Of a stretch of 43,683 nt of DNA, positions 13,988-20,463 are shown piece by piece (position 1 is the stretch's first letter; every line of letters begins with the position of its first letter). Source of the stretch: a virus; the IMG/VR virus record IMGVR_UViG_3300037333_000005, positions 1 to 43,683 of that record; one strand, written 5' to 3'. The notes beneath the pieces are model-generated. The model was not told where the DNA came from and ran no database searches. It worked only from the letters and a program-made list of their open reading frames with translations. The translations under genes and the position numbers were made by a program.

Positions 13988-15746
13988 AGGATGGTTAGGA
14001 TTACCTAAATTTAGTCAAGATATGTATCAGGAGAGATACTTCCTTGACAATGAAACGTATCAAGATTGGCTTACAAGAATGAGCAGATATAGTGATGATG
14101 AAGCTATGGCTCAAAGAATTATGAAGTACATCTTTAGTTATTGGTTTCACCCTTCAACTCCTGTAAGTTCTAATGGTAATGCACCTCAAAGAGGCTTACC
14201 AATTAGTTGTTATGTTAATGAAGTAGAAGATAGTAAACAAGGTATCTTTAATAAGTTTACAGAAAACAACTGGCTAGGAGCAGAAGGTGGAGGAATCGGA
14301 ACATCTTGGAGTGCTGTAAGAGCTATAGGTGAAAAGGTAGGAGCTAATGGACAAAGTTCTGGTATTATTCCATTCATTAAAGTTAGTGATAGTTCAACAC
14401 TTGCAGTTAGTCAAGGTGGACTTAGAAGAGCATCACAAGCAGTTTATCTTGATGTAAGTCACCCAGAGATTGAAGAGTTTATTGATGTTAGAAGACCTAC
14501 TGGTGATGGTAACCGTAGAAGTCTTAATGTACATCACGGAGTTGTATTATCTGATGCCTTTATGGAAGCTGTAGAAGCTAGAGGTACTTGGGACTTAATA
14601 TCTCCTAAGACACTTAAGGTTGTAAATACAGTTGATGCCTTTGATTTATTCAAGAAGATACTTGTAAATCGTATGGAAACTGGTGAACCTTATATGTTGT
14701 TCAAAGATACTGTGAACGAACTAGCACCTTATGAATATCAAGTATTAAACAAAGAGATTACAATGAGTAATCTTTGTGCTGAGATAGCCTTACATACAGC
14801 ACCTGATTATACTGGTGTATGTTGTTTAGCAAGTCTAAACCTAGAATACTGGGATGAATACAAAGATGATTTACAACAAGTTGTTTATGATTGTACTCGT
14901 TTCCTCGATAATGTTCTTCAAGACTTCATAGACCTAACAGATGGTAAAGAAGGTTTCGAAGCTGCTAGAAGGTCAGCTATAAATGAGAGGTCTTTAGGCC
15001 TTGGTGTAATGGGCTTCCATAGCTTATTACAGAAGAAGACTTTACCTTGGGAATCCCCAATGACTAAAGGATTGAACATGCAAATATTTACAGGTATAGC
15101 TTCTTGTGTTGATGTTGCTAATGAAAAAGCAGCCTTAGAGTTCGGTGAGTGTCCTATGAGTGAGGAAATATCCTCGGGTAAAAGAAATATTAATGTAACT
15201 AGCATTGCACCTACAGCATCTATAAGTACACTTTGTGGAGCTACAAGTCAAGGTATAGACCCTCGACTAGCAAATGCCTATATACATAAAACTAATATCG
15301 GTACATACACTATTAAGAATAAGTATCTTGAAGCTGTAATTAAGAAGCACTATGATACTAATGTCTTTATACAAGCAGCTTATATTTATAAAGGTTGGGC
15401 AGACTCTATATGGAAGTCAATAGTTAAAAATGCTGGAAGTGTCCAACACTTAGACTTCTTAAGCTCTTGGGAAAAGGATGTATTCAAAACAGCTATTGAG
15501 ATAAATCAGTTTTCTACTGTTGATTTAGCAGCTGATAGAGCACCTTATATTACTCAGGCTCAAAGTGTAAACTTGTTTATACCAGCTGATGAAGATGTTA
15601 GGAACTTATACAATTTACACATTCGTAGTTGGAAACAGAAAATTAAATCATTATATTACTGTAGGTCAACTGCTGCTGTAAGAGCTGATAGCTCTGGGAA
15701 AGCTAGAGAGATTATAGAAGTTGACCAATGCTTAAGTTGCCAGTAA
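13974..15746 (+). CDS. nrdA: Class I ribonucleoside-diphosphate reductase, alpha subunit
   Basis: 590 aa from ATG 13974 (GGAGG 6 nt upstream; an upstream ATG at 13944 lacks a site). Reduces ribonucleotides to deoxyribonucleotides with NrdB. Active-site residues: C79 in PISCYV (one redox Cys), NLCAEI with C268 (thiyl radical) and E270, C283/C284 in VCCLASLNL (second redox Cys), radical-path tyrosines in SLYYCRS, and a C-terminal CLSC pair for thioredoxin or glutaredoxin. NVTSIAPTASIS is the phosphate-binding loop. The usual N-terminal ATP-cone is missing, since the protein starts at the catalytic domain (E. coli 761 aa). Feedback inhibition by dATP is therefore probably lost, as in other phage enzymes. 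Confidence 0.95.
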   Translation: MQQNRGWLGLPKFSQDMYQERYFLDNETYQDWLTRMSRYSDDEAMAQRIMKYIFSYWFHPSTPVSSNGNAPQRGLPISCYVNEVEDSKQGIFNKFTENNWLGAEGGGIGTSWSAVRAIGEKVGANGQSSGIIPFIKVSDSSTLAVSQGGLRRASQAVYLDVSHPEIEEFIDVRRPTGDGNRRSLNVHHGVVLSDAFMEAVEARGTWDLISPKTLKVVNTVDAFDLFKKILVNRMETGEPYMLFKDTVNELAPYEYQVLNKEITMSNLCAEIALHTAPDYTGVCCLASLNLEYWDEYKDDLQQVVYDCTRFLDNVLQDFIDLTDGKEGFEAARRSAINERSLGLGVMGFHSLLQKKTLPWESPMTKGLNMQIFTGIASCVDVANEKAALEFGECPMSEEISSGKRNINVTSIAPTASISTLCGATSQGIDPRLANAYIHKTNIGTYTIKNKYLEAVIKKHYDTNVFIQAAYIYKGWADSIWKSIVKNAGSVQHLDFLSSWEKDVFKTAIEINQFSTVDLAADRAPYITQAQSVNLFIPADEDVRNLYNLHIRSWKQKIKSLYYCRSTAAVRADSSGKAREIIEVDQCLSCQ

Positions 15747-16135
15747 AAACTTGCAATGCCTGTGGAGTATCTAAAACTATAGATGCTTTCTGGGTTGATA
15801 AGAGGAATAAAGATGGTAGGCAAGGTAAATGTAGGACTTGTTATTCTAAGGAGAAGCCTGGTGTTAAAGCTAGGCTTAGAAATTCTATATTAATAAAAGA
15901 ATACTTAGGTGGTGAGTTTAAGTGTAAACATTGTGGTTTTACACATAGTAGCTCAGTTCCCTTTGATTTCCATCATATAGACCCTACAACTAAAGAGTTT
16001 AATGTAGGACATAAAACTGCTGGTGGCTGGGAAGCTTTAAAGAAAGAAATAGATAAATGCGTGTTTCTATGTAAGAACTGCCACGCTATTGAACACGAAA
16101 GGTTAAGAAATGTCATTAATAAAACAAACAACTAA
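15728..16135 (+). CDS. HNH endonuclease (free-standing homing type)
   Basis: 135 aa. The N-terminus carries a zinc ribbon (CNACG, then CRTCY; about 9-12 and 36-39). The C-terminal HNH domain has CKHCG, the FDFHHIDPTTKEF block (about 79-91) with the paired catalytic histidines, and a final CKNCHAIEH (about 118-126). It lies exactly between nrdA and nrdB. Its ATG overlaps the last 19 nt of nrdA, and its end overlaps nrdB by 26 nt. RNR genes are frequent homing targets. It is probably a selfish endonuclease that cuts alleles lacking it. A relative lies at 24023. Confidence 0.9.
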   Translation: MLKLPVKTCNACGVSKTIDAFWVDKRNKDGRQGKCRTCYSKEKPGVKARLRNSILIKEYLGGEFKCKHCGFTHSSSVPFDFHHIDPTTKEFNVGHKTAGGWEALKKEIDKCVFLCKNCHAIEHERLRNVINKTNN

Positions 16136-17120
16136 ATATCCAATGTATAAGCCTATGAAGTATCAATTTGCTTATGACTACTGGAAGGCTCACGAAAAAT
16201 TACATTGGACTGAGGAAGAGGTATCACTATCAGATGATATTAAAGATTTTAATAAAGGGTCTAAAGAAGAACGAGAGTTCATAACTAATGTGTTACGATT
16301 ATTCACACAAAATGATATAATGGTAGGCGCTGGTTATGATGTAATGCTTAGAATATTTAAACCAACTGAAGTTCAGATGATGTTAAGAACATTTGCAAAT
16401 AGAGAGAACACTCACATATCTGCTTATGCTTTACTTACAGAGACTCTAGGGTTTGGTGATGGGATTTACTCAGAGTTCCTTGAGATTCCTTTAATGGAAG
16501 GTAAAACTGAATATCTTGATAAAGCAAAAGTTAAGAAATTTGAGGATTACAAAGCTGATGGTATGACTAATGCAGAAGTTGATAATCAATTCCGTAGAGC
16601 AGTAGCTAGAATGTTAGCAGTATATGCTGGAGCTACTGAGGGTATTTCACTTACGGCACAGTTTGCTATGTTATTACAATATCAATTTCAAAATAAGTAT
16701 AAAGGTGCTTGTCAAATAGTTGATTGGAGTATTAAAGATGAAGCTCAACATCAAGAGGGTAACTCACAGTTGTTTAGAGAGTACATAAGCGAGAACTTAG
16801 ATATATGGGATGATGAGTTAAAGTTTGAGATTTATGAAGCAGTTAGAGAGATTGTAAGCTATGAAGAGAGTCTTGTAGATTTCTTAAACCCTCCTCATAT
16901 GGATAAAGAGTTAGTGAAACAATACATAAGATATATGGCTGATGAAGCTTTAAAGATGCTTGGTATGAAAGCTAATTACAATATTGAGAGTAATCCATTA
17001 CCTTATATGGATGAAGTAACAGCTGGTGTTAGTCTTGTAAACTTCTTTGAGAATAGAGTTACAGACTATGGTAAAGGAGCTTTAACAGGTTCTTGGGATG
17101 ATTTAAAGGAGAATAAATAA
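16110..17120 (+). CDS. nrdB: Class I ribonucleoside-diphosphate reductase, beta subunit
   Basis: 336 aa. Holds the di-iron/tyrosyl radical cofactor that starts NrdA catalysis. Metal ligands and radical Tyr are intact: ENTHISAYALL gives E-x-x-H and the Tyr four residues on (E. coli E115, H118, Y122), EGISLTAQFAM gives the helix with E204, and KDEAQHQEGN gives E238 and H241. An early WTEEEVSLSDDIKDF matches the first carboxylate ligand (E. coli D84). The C-terminus (VTDYGKGALTG) carries a Tyr of the radical relay. The start overlaps the HNH gene by 26 nt, so the HNH gene was inserted without breaking either RNR gene. Confidence 0.95.
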   Translation: MSLIKQTTKYPMYKPMKYQFAYDYWKAHEKLHWTEEEVSLSDDIKDFNKGSKEEREFITNVLRLFTQNDIMVGAGYDVMLRIFKPTEVQMMLRTFANRENTHISAYALLTETLGFGDGIYSEFLEIPLMEGKTEYLDKAKVKKFEDYKADGMTNAEVDNQFRRAVARMLAVYAGATEGISLTAQFAMLLQYQFQNKYKGACQIVDWSIKDEAQHQEGNSQLFREYISENLDIWDDELKFEIYEAVREIVSYEESLVDFLNPPHMDKELVKQYIRYMADEALKMLGMKANYNIESNPLPYMDEVTAGVSLVNFFENRVTDYGKGALTGSWDDLKENK

Positions 17121-17121
17121 T

Positions 17122-17589
17122 ATGCAAATAGCACAATGGAATTATGAAAGAAACAATACAAATTTTAACCCTGAACTAGAGTTAAGAATGTTACAAGAAG
17201 AAGCTCAAGAGTTTAAAGATGGGCTATATATGTACTTTGAAGTACAGAAAGGTGTTAGATTAGGGTATATTTCAGATGCTATAGTTGAAATGGTAGATGC
17301 CTGGGCTGATTATCAGTTTGTAATGGGAGGCAGTGTCTTTAAGTACCTTGGTAGTGATAGGCTATTCAACTGGGACAGTATTAGAGTACAAGAGAAATAT
17401 ATGTATCATATACTAACAGATGAGTTAAAGATAGAGGCTTTTACATTAAGATTATGTTTACAGGCTGTTGTAGATGCTAATAAAGCTAAAGGTACTGAAA
17501 AAGTTAACGGCAAGATACAAAAAGGCCCTGATTGGGTAGACCCTAAAGAAGTTATCAAAGGATTATTAAAGGAGAGTTTAGATGTTTAA
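17122..17589 (+). CDS. MazG-like nucleotide pyrophosphohydrolase
   Basis: 155 aa, starting just after nrdB with AAGGAG upstream. The all-alpha NTP pyrophosphatase signature is present: LQEEAQEFKDG (about 25-35, EEXXE) and ISDAIVEMVDAWADYQF (about 52-68, EXXD on the second helix), the four metal-binding carboxylates. The block ANKAKG...KVNGKIQKGPDW (about 123-143) is typical of phage proteins of the MazG/phosphoribosyl-ATP pyrophosphohydrolase group. It should hydrolyse an NTP or dNTP to the monophosphate; substrate unknown. Together with RNR and the next gene it may adjust nucleotide pools. Confidence 0.75.
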   Translation: MQIAQWNYERNNTNFNPELELRMLQEEAQEFKDGLYMYFEVQKGVRLGYISDAIVEMVDAWADYQFVMGGSVFKYLGSDRLFNWDSIRVQEKYMYHILTDELKIEAFTLRLCLQAVVDANKAKGTEKVNGKIQKGPDWVDPKEVIKGLLKESLDV

Positions 17590-17866
17590 GAAATTTGACA
17601 ATGGAAAACCTAGGGTATCTTTAGTTGAGCCTAAGTTCATCTTAGGTATCGCTGAGATACTTACATTTGGTGCTGAGAAGTATGGAGTTAATAATTGGAA
17701 AGAAGCTAAACCTGAAGATATACAAAGAGTTAAAGATGCTTTATTAAGACATCAATTAGCTTATATTGATGGTGAAAAGATTGACCCTGAAAGTGGTAAA
17801 CCACATATATATCATATTGGTTGTAATTTAATGTTCCTTGATTATTTTGATAGACAAGATGATTAG
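17582..17866 (+). CDS. MazZ-like dATP/dGTP diphosphohydrolase-type protein
   Basis: 94 aa, overlapping the previous gene by 8 nt, GGAGAG upstream. The pattern KPRVSLVEPKFILGIAEI, TFGAEKYGVNNW, RVKDALLRHQLAY, and a final GKPHIYHIGCNLMFL matches the family described as 'dATP/dGTP diphosphohydrolase, N-terminal' (formerly DUF5664). The family includes MazZ of Z-genome phages, which converts dGTP to dGMP. The paired EKYG and D-x-ESGKPH residues would supply metal ligands. No purZ gene is present in this window, so a role in 2-aminoadenine DNA is not supported. Adjacent RNR and MazG-like genes suggest dNTP-pool control. Confidence 0.8.
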   Translation: MFKKFDNGKPRVSLVEPKFILGIAEILTFGAEKYGVNNWKEAKPEDIQRVKDALLRHQLAYIDGEKIDPESGKPHIYHIGCNLMFLDYFDRQDD

Positions 17867-17963
17867 TAACAAAGAGAAGGTAGTGATGTTATGTCATAAG
17901 GGAATACTCCCTGACACTTTGTTGGCTAAAATAGCCGATACATATTGGAAAGAAGGAATGTAA
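17859..17963 (+). CDS. Micro-ORF, 34 aa
   Basis: Overlaps the MazZ-like gene by 8 nt and abuts the exonuclease ATG directly. Sequence begins MISNKEKVVMLCHKGILPDT and ends KIADTYWKEGM, a short mixed helix. AAAGAAGGA in its last codons acts as the ribosome site for the exonuclease, so it may serve translational coupling. Function unknown. Confidence 0.5.
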   Translation: MISNKEKVVMLCHKGILPDTLLAKIADTYWKEGM

Positions 17964-18758
17964 ATGATAGCGCTCATAGATGGTGATAGTATATTATATA
18001 AGGTAGGTTTTGCCCTAGAGGAAGAGTTTGAAGACGCTGAAGGAAACATAACATACAATGTAGATTTTAACAACGCTAAAGACTTCATAGATGGCTTAAT
18101 AGATGGTATATTATTTAATACAGATTGTGCTAGCGTTGAGCTATGGTTAGGTGAACGAGGTACAAACTTTAGATATAAACTATCAGAGGGTCTTAAAGAC
18201 CTATATAAGCACAATAGGAAAGAGTCTAGGAAACCAGATAAGTATGACGAAATGTTGAGATACATTAAGAATACTTACAAATCTATGAGTCCTATAGACT
18301 GTGAAGTAGATGATGTAGTGTGCTATAAGAAAGCAGAGAAACCTGATGACTACATATTATGTGCTATTGACAAAGATGTTCTGTATCAATCAGTTGGTAA
18401 ACACTATAACTATGGGAAAGATACTTGGGTAACAGTAACACAAGAGGAGGCTATATATTATAGTTTTTTACAGACACTTACAGGAGACTCTACAGATGGC
18501 TACAAGGGGTGTAAAAACATTGGTCCAGTAAAGGCTAAGAAACTACTTGGAGCCCCAGGAGAGTTCTCCGAGAGGTCTCTGTGGGCTAAGGTACTATTAG
18601 CATATCGTAAAGCTGGTATGACACGTAAAGAAGCATATATAACTATGAGATTAGCTAATATGCACCAATTACATAGAAACAGTAATGGTAAACTTAGAAT
18701 ATCATTATGGACGCCTCCTAAGAAGAACGAGGAGATTATTGATGCACTTAGATTTTGA
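17964..18758 (+). CDS. 5'-3' exonuclease (T7 gp6-like)
   Basis: 264 aa (T7 gp6 300 aa). FEN/PIN-like nuclease that removes RNA primers and resects host and phage DNA. Metal-binding acidic clusters appear in family order: MIALIDGDSILY (about 1-12), DCEVDDVVCY (about 112-121), AIDKDVLYQ (about 133-141) and GDSTDGYKGCKNIGPVKAKK (about 172-191). The last is the family's helix-hairpin-helix with its aspartates. Start is directly after the stop of the previous micro-ORF. This closes the replication block, as in T7. Confidence 0.92.
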   Translation: MIALIDGDSILYKVGFALEEEFEDAEGNITYNVDFNNAKDFIDGLIDGILFNTDCASVELWLGERGTNFRYKLSEGLKDLYKHNRKESRKPDKYDEMLRYIKNTYKSMSPIDCEVDDVVCYKKAEKPDDYILCAIDKDVLYQSVGKHYNYGKDTWVTVTQEEAIYYSFLQTLTGDSTDGYKGCKNIGPVKAKKLLGAPGEFSERSLWAKVLLAYRKAGMTRKEAYITMRLANMHQLHRNSNGKLRISLWTPPKKNEEIIDALRF

Positions 18759-18828
18759 TTTAATTGTAGGGTGTGCTATTATAACAAATACAATAGTACA
18801 GTTAATATGGTTTTATAGAAAAGGATAA
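18742..18828 (+). CDS. Small membrane protein, 28 aa
   Basis: ATG lies within the last codons of the exonuclease gene, with GGAG 7 nt upstream. The peptide begins MHLDFDLIVGCAIITNTIVQ, runs into LIWFY and ends RKG: an acidic N-terminus, about 16 hydrophobic residues and a basic end, the layout of a single-span membrane peptide (N-out). Tiny lysis or host-membrane regulators in phages look like this; function is unknown. Confidence 0.55.
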   Translation: MHLDFDLIVGCAIITNTIVQLIWFYRKG

Positions 18829-18832
18829 CATT

Positions 18833-18916
18833 ATGAATGTGATATGCAGAACCTGTGGTAAGGAAAAACAAGGTAATTGTTATACATTAATTTGCTATGA
18901 CTGTAGTAAAAGATAA
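18833..18916 (+). CDS. Small zinc-ribbon-like protein, 27 aa
   Basis: AAGGA lies 8 nt before the ATG. Residues include CRTC (5-8) and CYDC (21-24), a four-cysteine arrangement with 12 residues between pairs, typical of a minimal zinc ribbon; the rest is basic. Its stop overlaps the left arm of the following terminator. Function unknown. It follows the membrane peptide by 4 nt and so is probably co-expressed. Confidence 0.55.
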   Translation: MNVICRTCGKEKQGNCYTLICYDCSKR

Positions 18917-18959
18917 AAGTGCTATAGACTCGTATACACAGTAGGTATAGAGCTTTTTT
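18915..18959 (+). terminator. Terminator closing the replication region
   Basis: AAAAG-tg-CTATA (18915-18926) pairs with TATAG-ag-CTTTT (18945-18957), giving two 5-bp helices around a small internal loop, followed by a run of six T (18954-18959). It sits right before a phage promoter, the usual terminator-promoter arrangement between T7 gene blocks. Confidence 0.55.
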
Positions 18960-18965
18960 GAGTTT

Positions 18966-18982
18966 GACTGGACATAGTAAGA
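18966..18982 (+). promoter_or_regulatory. Candidate phage RNA polymerase promoter (copy 2)
   Basis: GACTGGACATAGTAAGA, preceded by TTT. The first 14 bases from 18963 (TTTGACTGGACATA) are identical to the copy at the right end (42888), and 16 of 17 match the copy at 1829. It follows a terminator and precedes the virion gene block, where T7 has its class III promoters. Confidence 0.7.
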
Positions 18983-19000
18983 TGAGGGAAGGATAGAGAC

Positions 19001-19036
19001 TCTTTAAGTATCTTTAAGTATCTAAGGTACTTAGAG
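19001..19036. repeat. Tandem 10-bp repeat and small hairpin
   Basis: TCTTTAAGTA occurs twice in tandem (19001-19020), followed by a degenerate third copy, TCTAAGGTAC. The third copy forms a hairpin TCTAAG-GTA-CTTAGA (19021-19035). CTTTAAGTATCTTTAAG recurs exactly at 27664 in the nozzle gene and nearly so in the terminal repeat (50-67). Confidence 0.75.
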
Positions 19037-19188
19037 CATTAAATATCTTAAACTCCTTCATTTGAATAACAGCGATAGCTGTTAGGATTTCAGCAAGTAC
19101 AGAGTTTTGTAATCTTTCGTGGGCGTACTATAGACCACTTGATAAAATTACATTTAATTATTATAATAAAACAAGGAGGTAAACTACA
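19037..19188 (+). other. Structured non-coding stretch before the virion genes
   Basis: The stretch has no ORF. It contains a perfect hairpin AACAGC-GATA-GCTGTT (19068-19083), a second region with CAAGT/ACTTG and GTGG/CCAC pairing (19094-19141), then an AT-rich leader ending in a consensus AAGGAGGT (19173-19180). It may be a 5' untranslated structure that stabilises the late transcript, or an origin element. The role is inferred from position only. Confidence 0.4.
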
Positions 19189-19368
19189 ATGGCAATTAGA
19201 AAAATACCATTATACAGTAAAGATTTAATATCTGAACTAGATAAAAGATTTCCAGATGTACTAGATACAACAGGTTCTAGTAATCTATTCGATAGGGGTA
19301 AAATAGCTGGTGTAGTTGAATTACTACGGGAGTTAAAATACTTCGTTGATAAAGGGAGTTTAAAGTGA
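19189..19368 (+). CDS. Small virion-region protein, 59 aa
   Basis: The ATG is 8 nt after AAGGAGGT, the best Shine-Dalgarno in the window, so it should be expressed strongly. Sequence begins MAIRKIPLYSKDLISELDKR and ends RELKYFVDKGSLK. The FPDVLDTTGSSNLFDRGKIAGVVEL middle is predicted helical. T7-like phages often have a small unknown gene (such as T7 6.7/7.3) before the connector, and some are minor virion proteins. Overlaps the next gene by 4 nt. Marked by length only, as I recognise no family. Confidence 0.7.
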   Translation: MAIRKIPLYSKDLISELDKRFPDVLDTTGSSNLFDRGKIAGVVELLRELKYFVDKGSLK

Positions 19369-19682
19369 AAAAGTTTATAACCGACTATGTATCTAAATAT
19401 GGTAATACTACCATTGAGACTGTAGGAACTTCATTGTCTTATGCTACAGATATATTATTTACAAAAGGAATATTAGTAGTTGTTACACCTTATACTGATT
19501 ACAATCTGTTATTATTCGATATAGATTGTATACCTGATAAAATAGAGCAGCTTAGAACTTTTAGAACTGTTTGTAGATTTATAGATAATCTTGAAGAAGA
19601 TTTTGCAGTTAATAGTGTTCCAGATAGGTTCAAACAATTATATATAAAACAAGGAGACACATATGTGTGGAGGAGGAGGTAG
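19365..19682 (+). CDS. Hypothetical protein
   Basis: 105 aa from GTG 19365, overlapping the previous gene (GTGA). GGAG is about 6 nt upstream. Beta-rich N-terminal half with strands ILFTKGILVVVTPYTDYNLL, then a helical, basic C-terminus ending RRR. It overlaps the next ATG by 20 nt. The next gene's AAGGAGACAC ribosome site is inside its end. No family is recognised. Confidence 0.65.
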   Translation: MKKFITDYVSKYGNTTIETVGTSLSYATDILFTKGILVVVTPYTDYNLLLFDIDCIPDKIEQLRTFRTVCRFIDNLEEDFAVNSVPDRFKQLYIKQGDTYVWRRR

Positions 19683-19923
19683 TGATACCTATCTACAGGC
19701 AGATGCCCCAGAGGTATTTAGACCTACAGCACCAGAAGTAAGTGCACCAGAGGCTATGCCCGATAATATAGACCAAGCAGGTTTTACATCAGGTGCTAAA
19801 AGAACAGAGGACGAAAAGAAGAAAGCATCAGCTGGAACTTCAAGGTTAGTCATACCTTTAACCGACTCTACAACACAGACAGGTGGTTATTCAACACCTA
19901 GAACTCCTACAGGAAGTGTATAA
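19663..19923 (+). CDS. Small glycine/proline-rich virion-region protein
   Basis: 86 aa, low complexity. Begins MCGGGGSD, then a Pro/Ala-rich stretch (APEVFRPTAPEV) and a Thr/Ser-rich end. The N-terminal MCGGGGS is shared exactly with the next gene product. Comparable tiny 'MCxGGGS' proteins occur beside the connector gene in T7-like phages, from memory. They may be head or tail minor components. Ribosome site AAGGAGA about 8 nt upstream. Stop overlaps the next start (TAATG). Confidence 0.7.
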   Translation: MCGGGGSDTYLQADAPEVFRPTAPEVSAPEAMPDNIDQAGFTSGAKRTEDEKKKASAGTSRLVIPLTDSTTQTGGYSTPRTPTGSV

Positions 19924-20462
19924 TGTGTGGTGGTGGTGGAAGCACTTACTATGAAGATACAAGAACTGGTGTAGATAGAAGGAGATATGGTGAATTATCT
20001 AAAACAGGTTTTACCTCTAAAGATGCCTATGAGAACGCCTTAGAGGGTACGTCACTTAAACAGAGTGATTTTACTAAAACAATACAAGTTTCTGATGGTA
20101 ATGGTGGTTATCAAACTAAGATAGTTGAAGATGTTGATGCTTTTAACTCTGCGTTGGCAGATAAAGGTTTAACATATAATAAAACATACGGTAGATATAG
20201 TTTAACATCAGGTGTTGACTTAGATGCAGCTAAGACTGACTGGCAAAACTATACCATTGAGAGAGAAGATATAGCTACAAATAGCGCTAAAGAAGCTAGA
20301 AGAATAGCAGCACCAGAGGACCTTACAGGTACTTCAGGTAAAGTAGATTATTCTCTAGGTATAAAAGACGATAAAGAAGATGATAAGCTATCTACTCCGA
20401 CTACAACATATGATGAGTCAGCATCTACAGCGTCAACAAGTCAAGCTCTAGGTATTTATTAA
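19923..20462 (+). CDS. Probable minor virion protein with MCGGGGS N-terminus
   Basis: 179 aa. N-terminus MCGGGGSTYY repeats the first seven residues of the previous product; the rest differs (RRRYGELSKTGFTSKDAYEN and a Tyr-rich middle, then a Thr/Ser-rich acidic end). The two are likely partial paralogues, or both use the N-terminus for a shared purpose such as anchoring. Predicted soluble. Located immediately before the connector gene, with one base between stop and ATG. Confidence 0.65.
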   Translation: MCGGGGSTYYEDTRTGVDRRRYGELSKTGFTSKDAYENALEGTSLKQSDFTKTIQVSDGNGGYQTKIVEDVDAFNSALADKGLTYNKTYGRYSLTSGVDLDAAKTDWQNYTIEREDIATNSAKEARRIAAPEDLTGTSGKVDYSLGIKDDKEDDKLSTPTTTYDESASTASTSQALGIY

Positions 20463-20463
20463 G

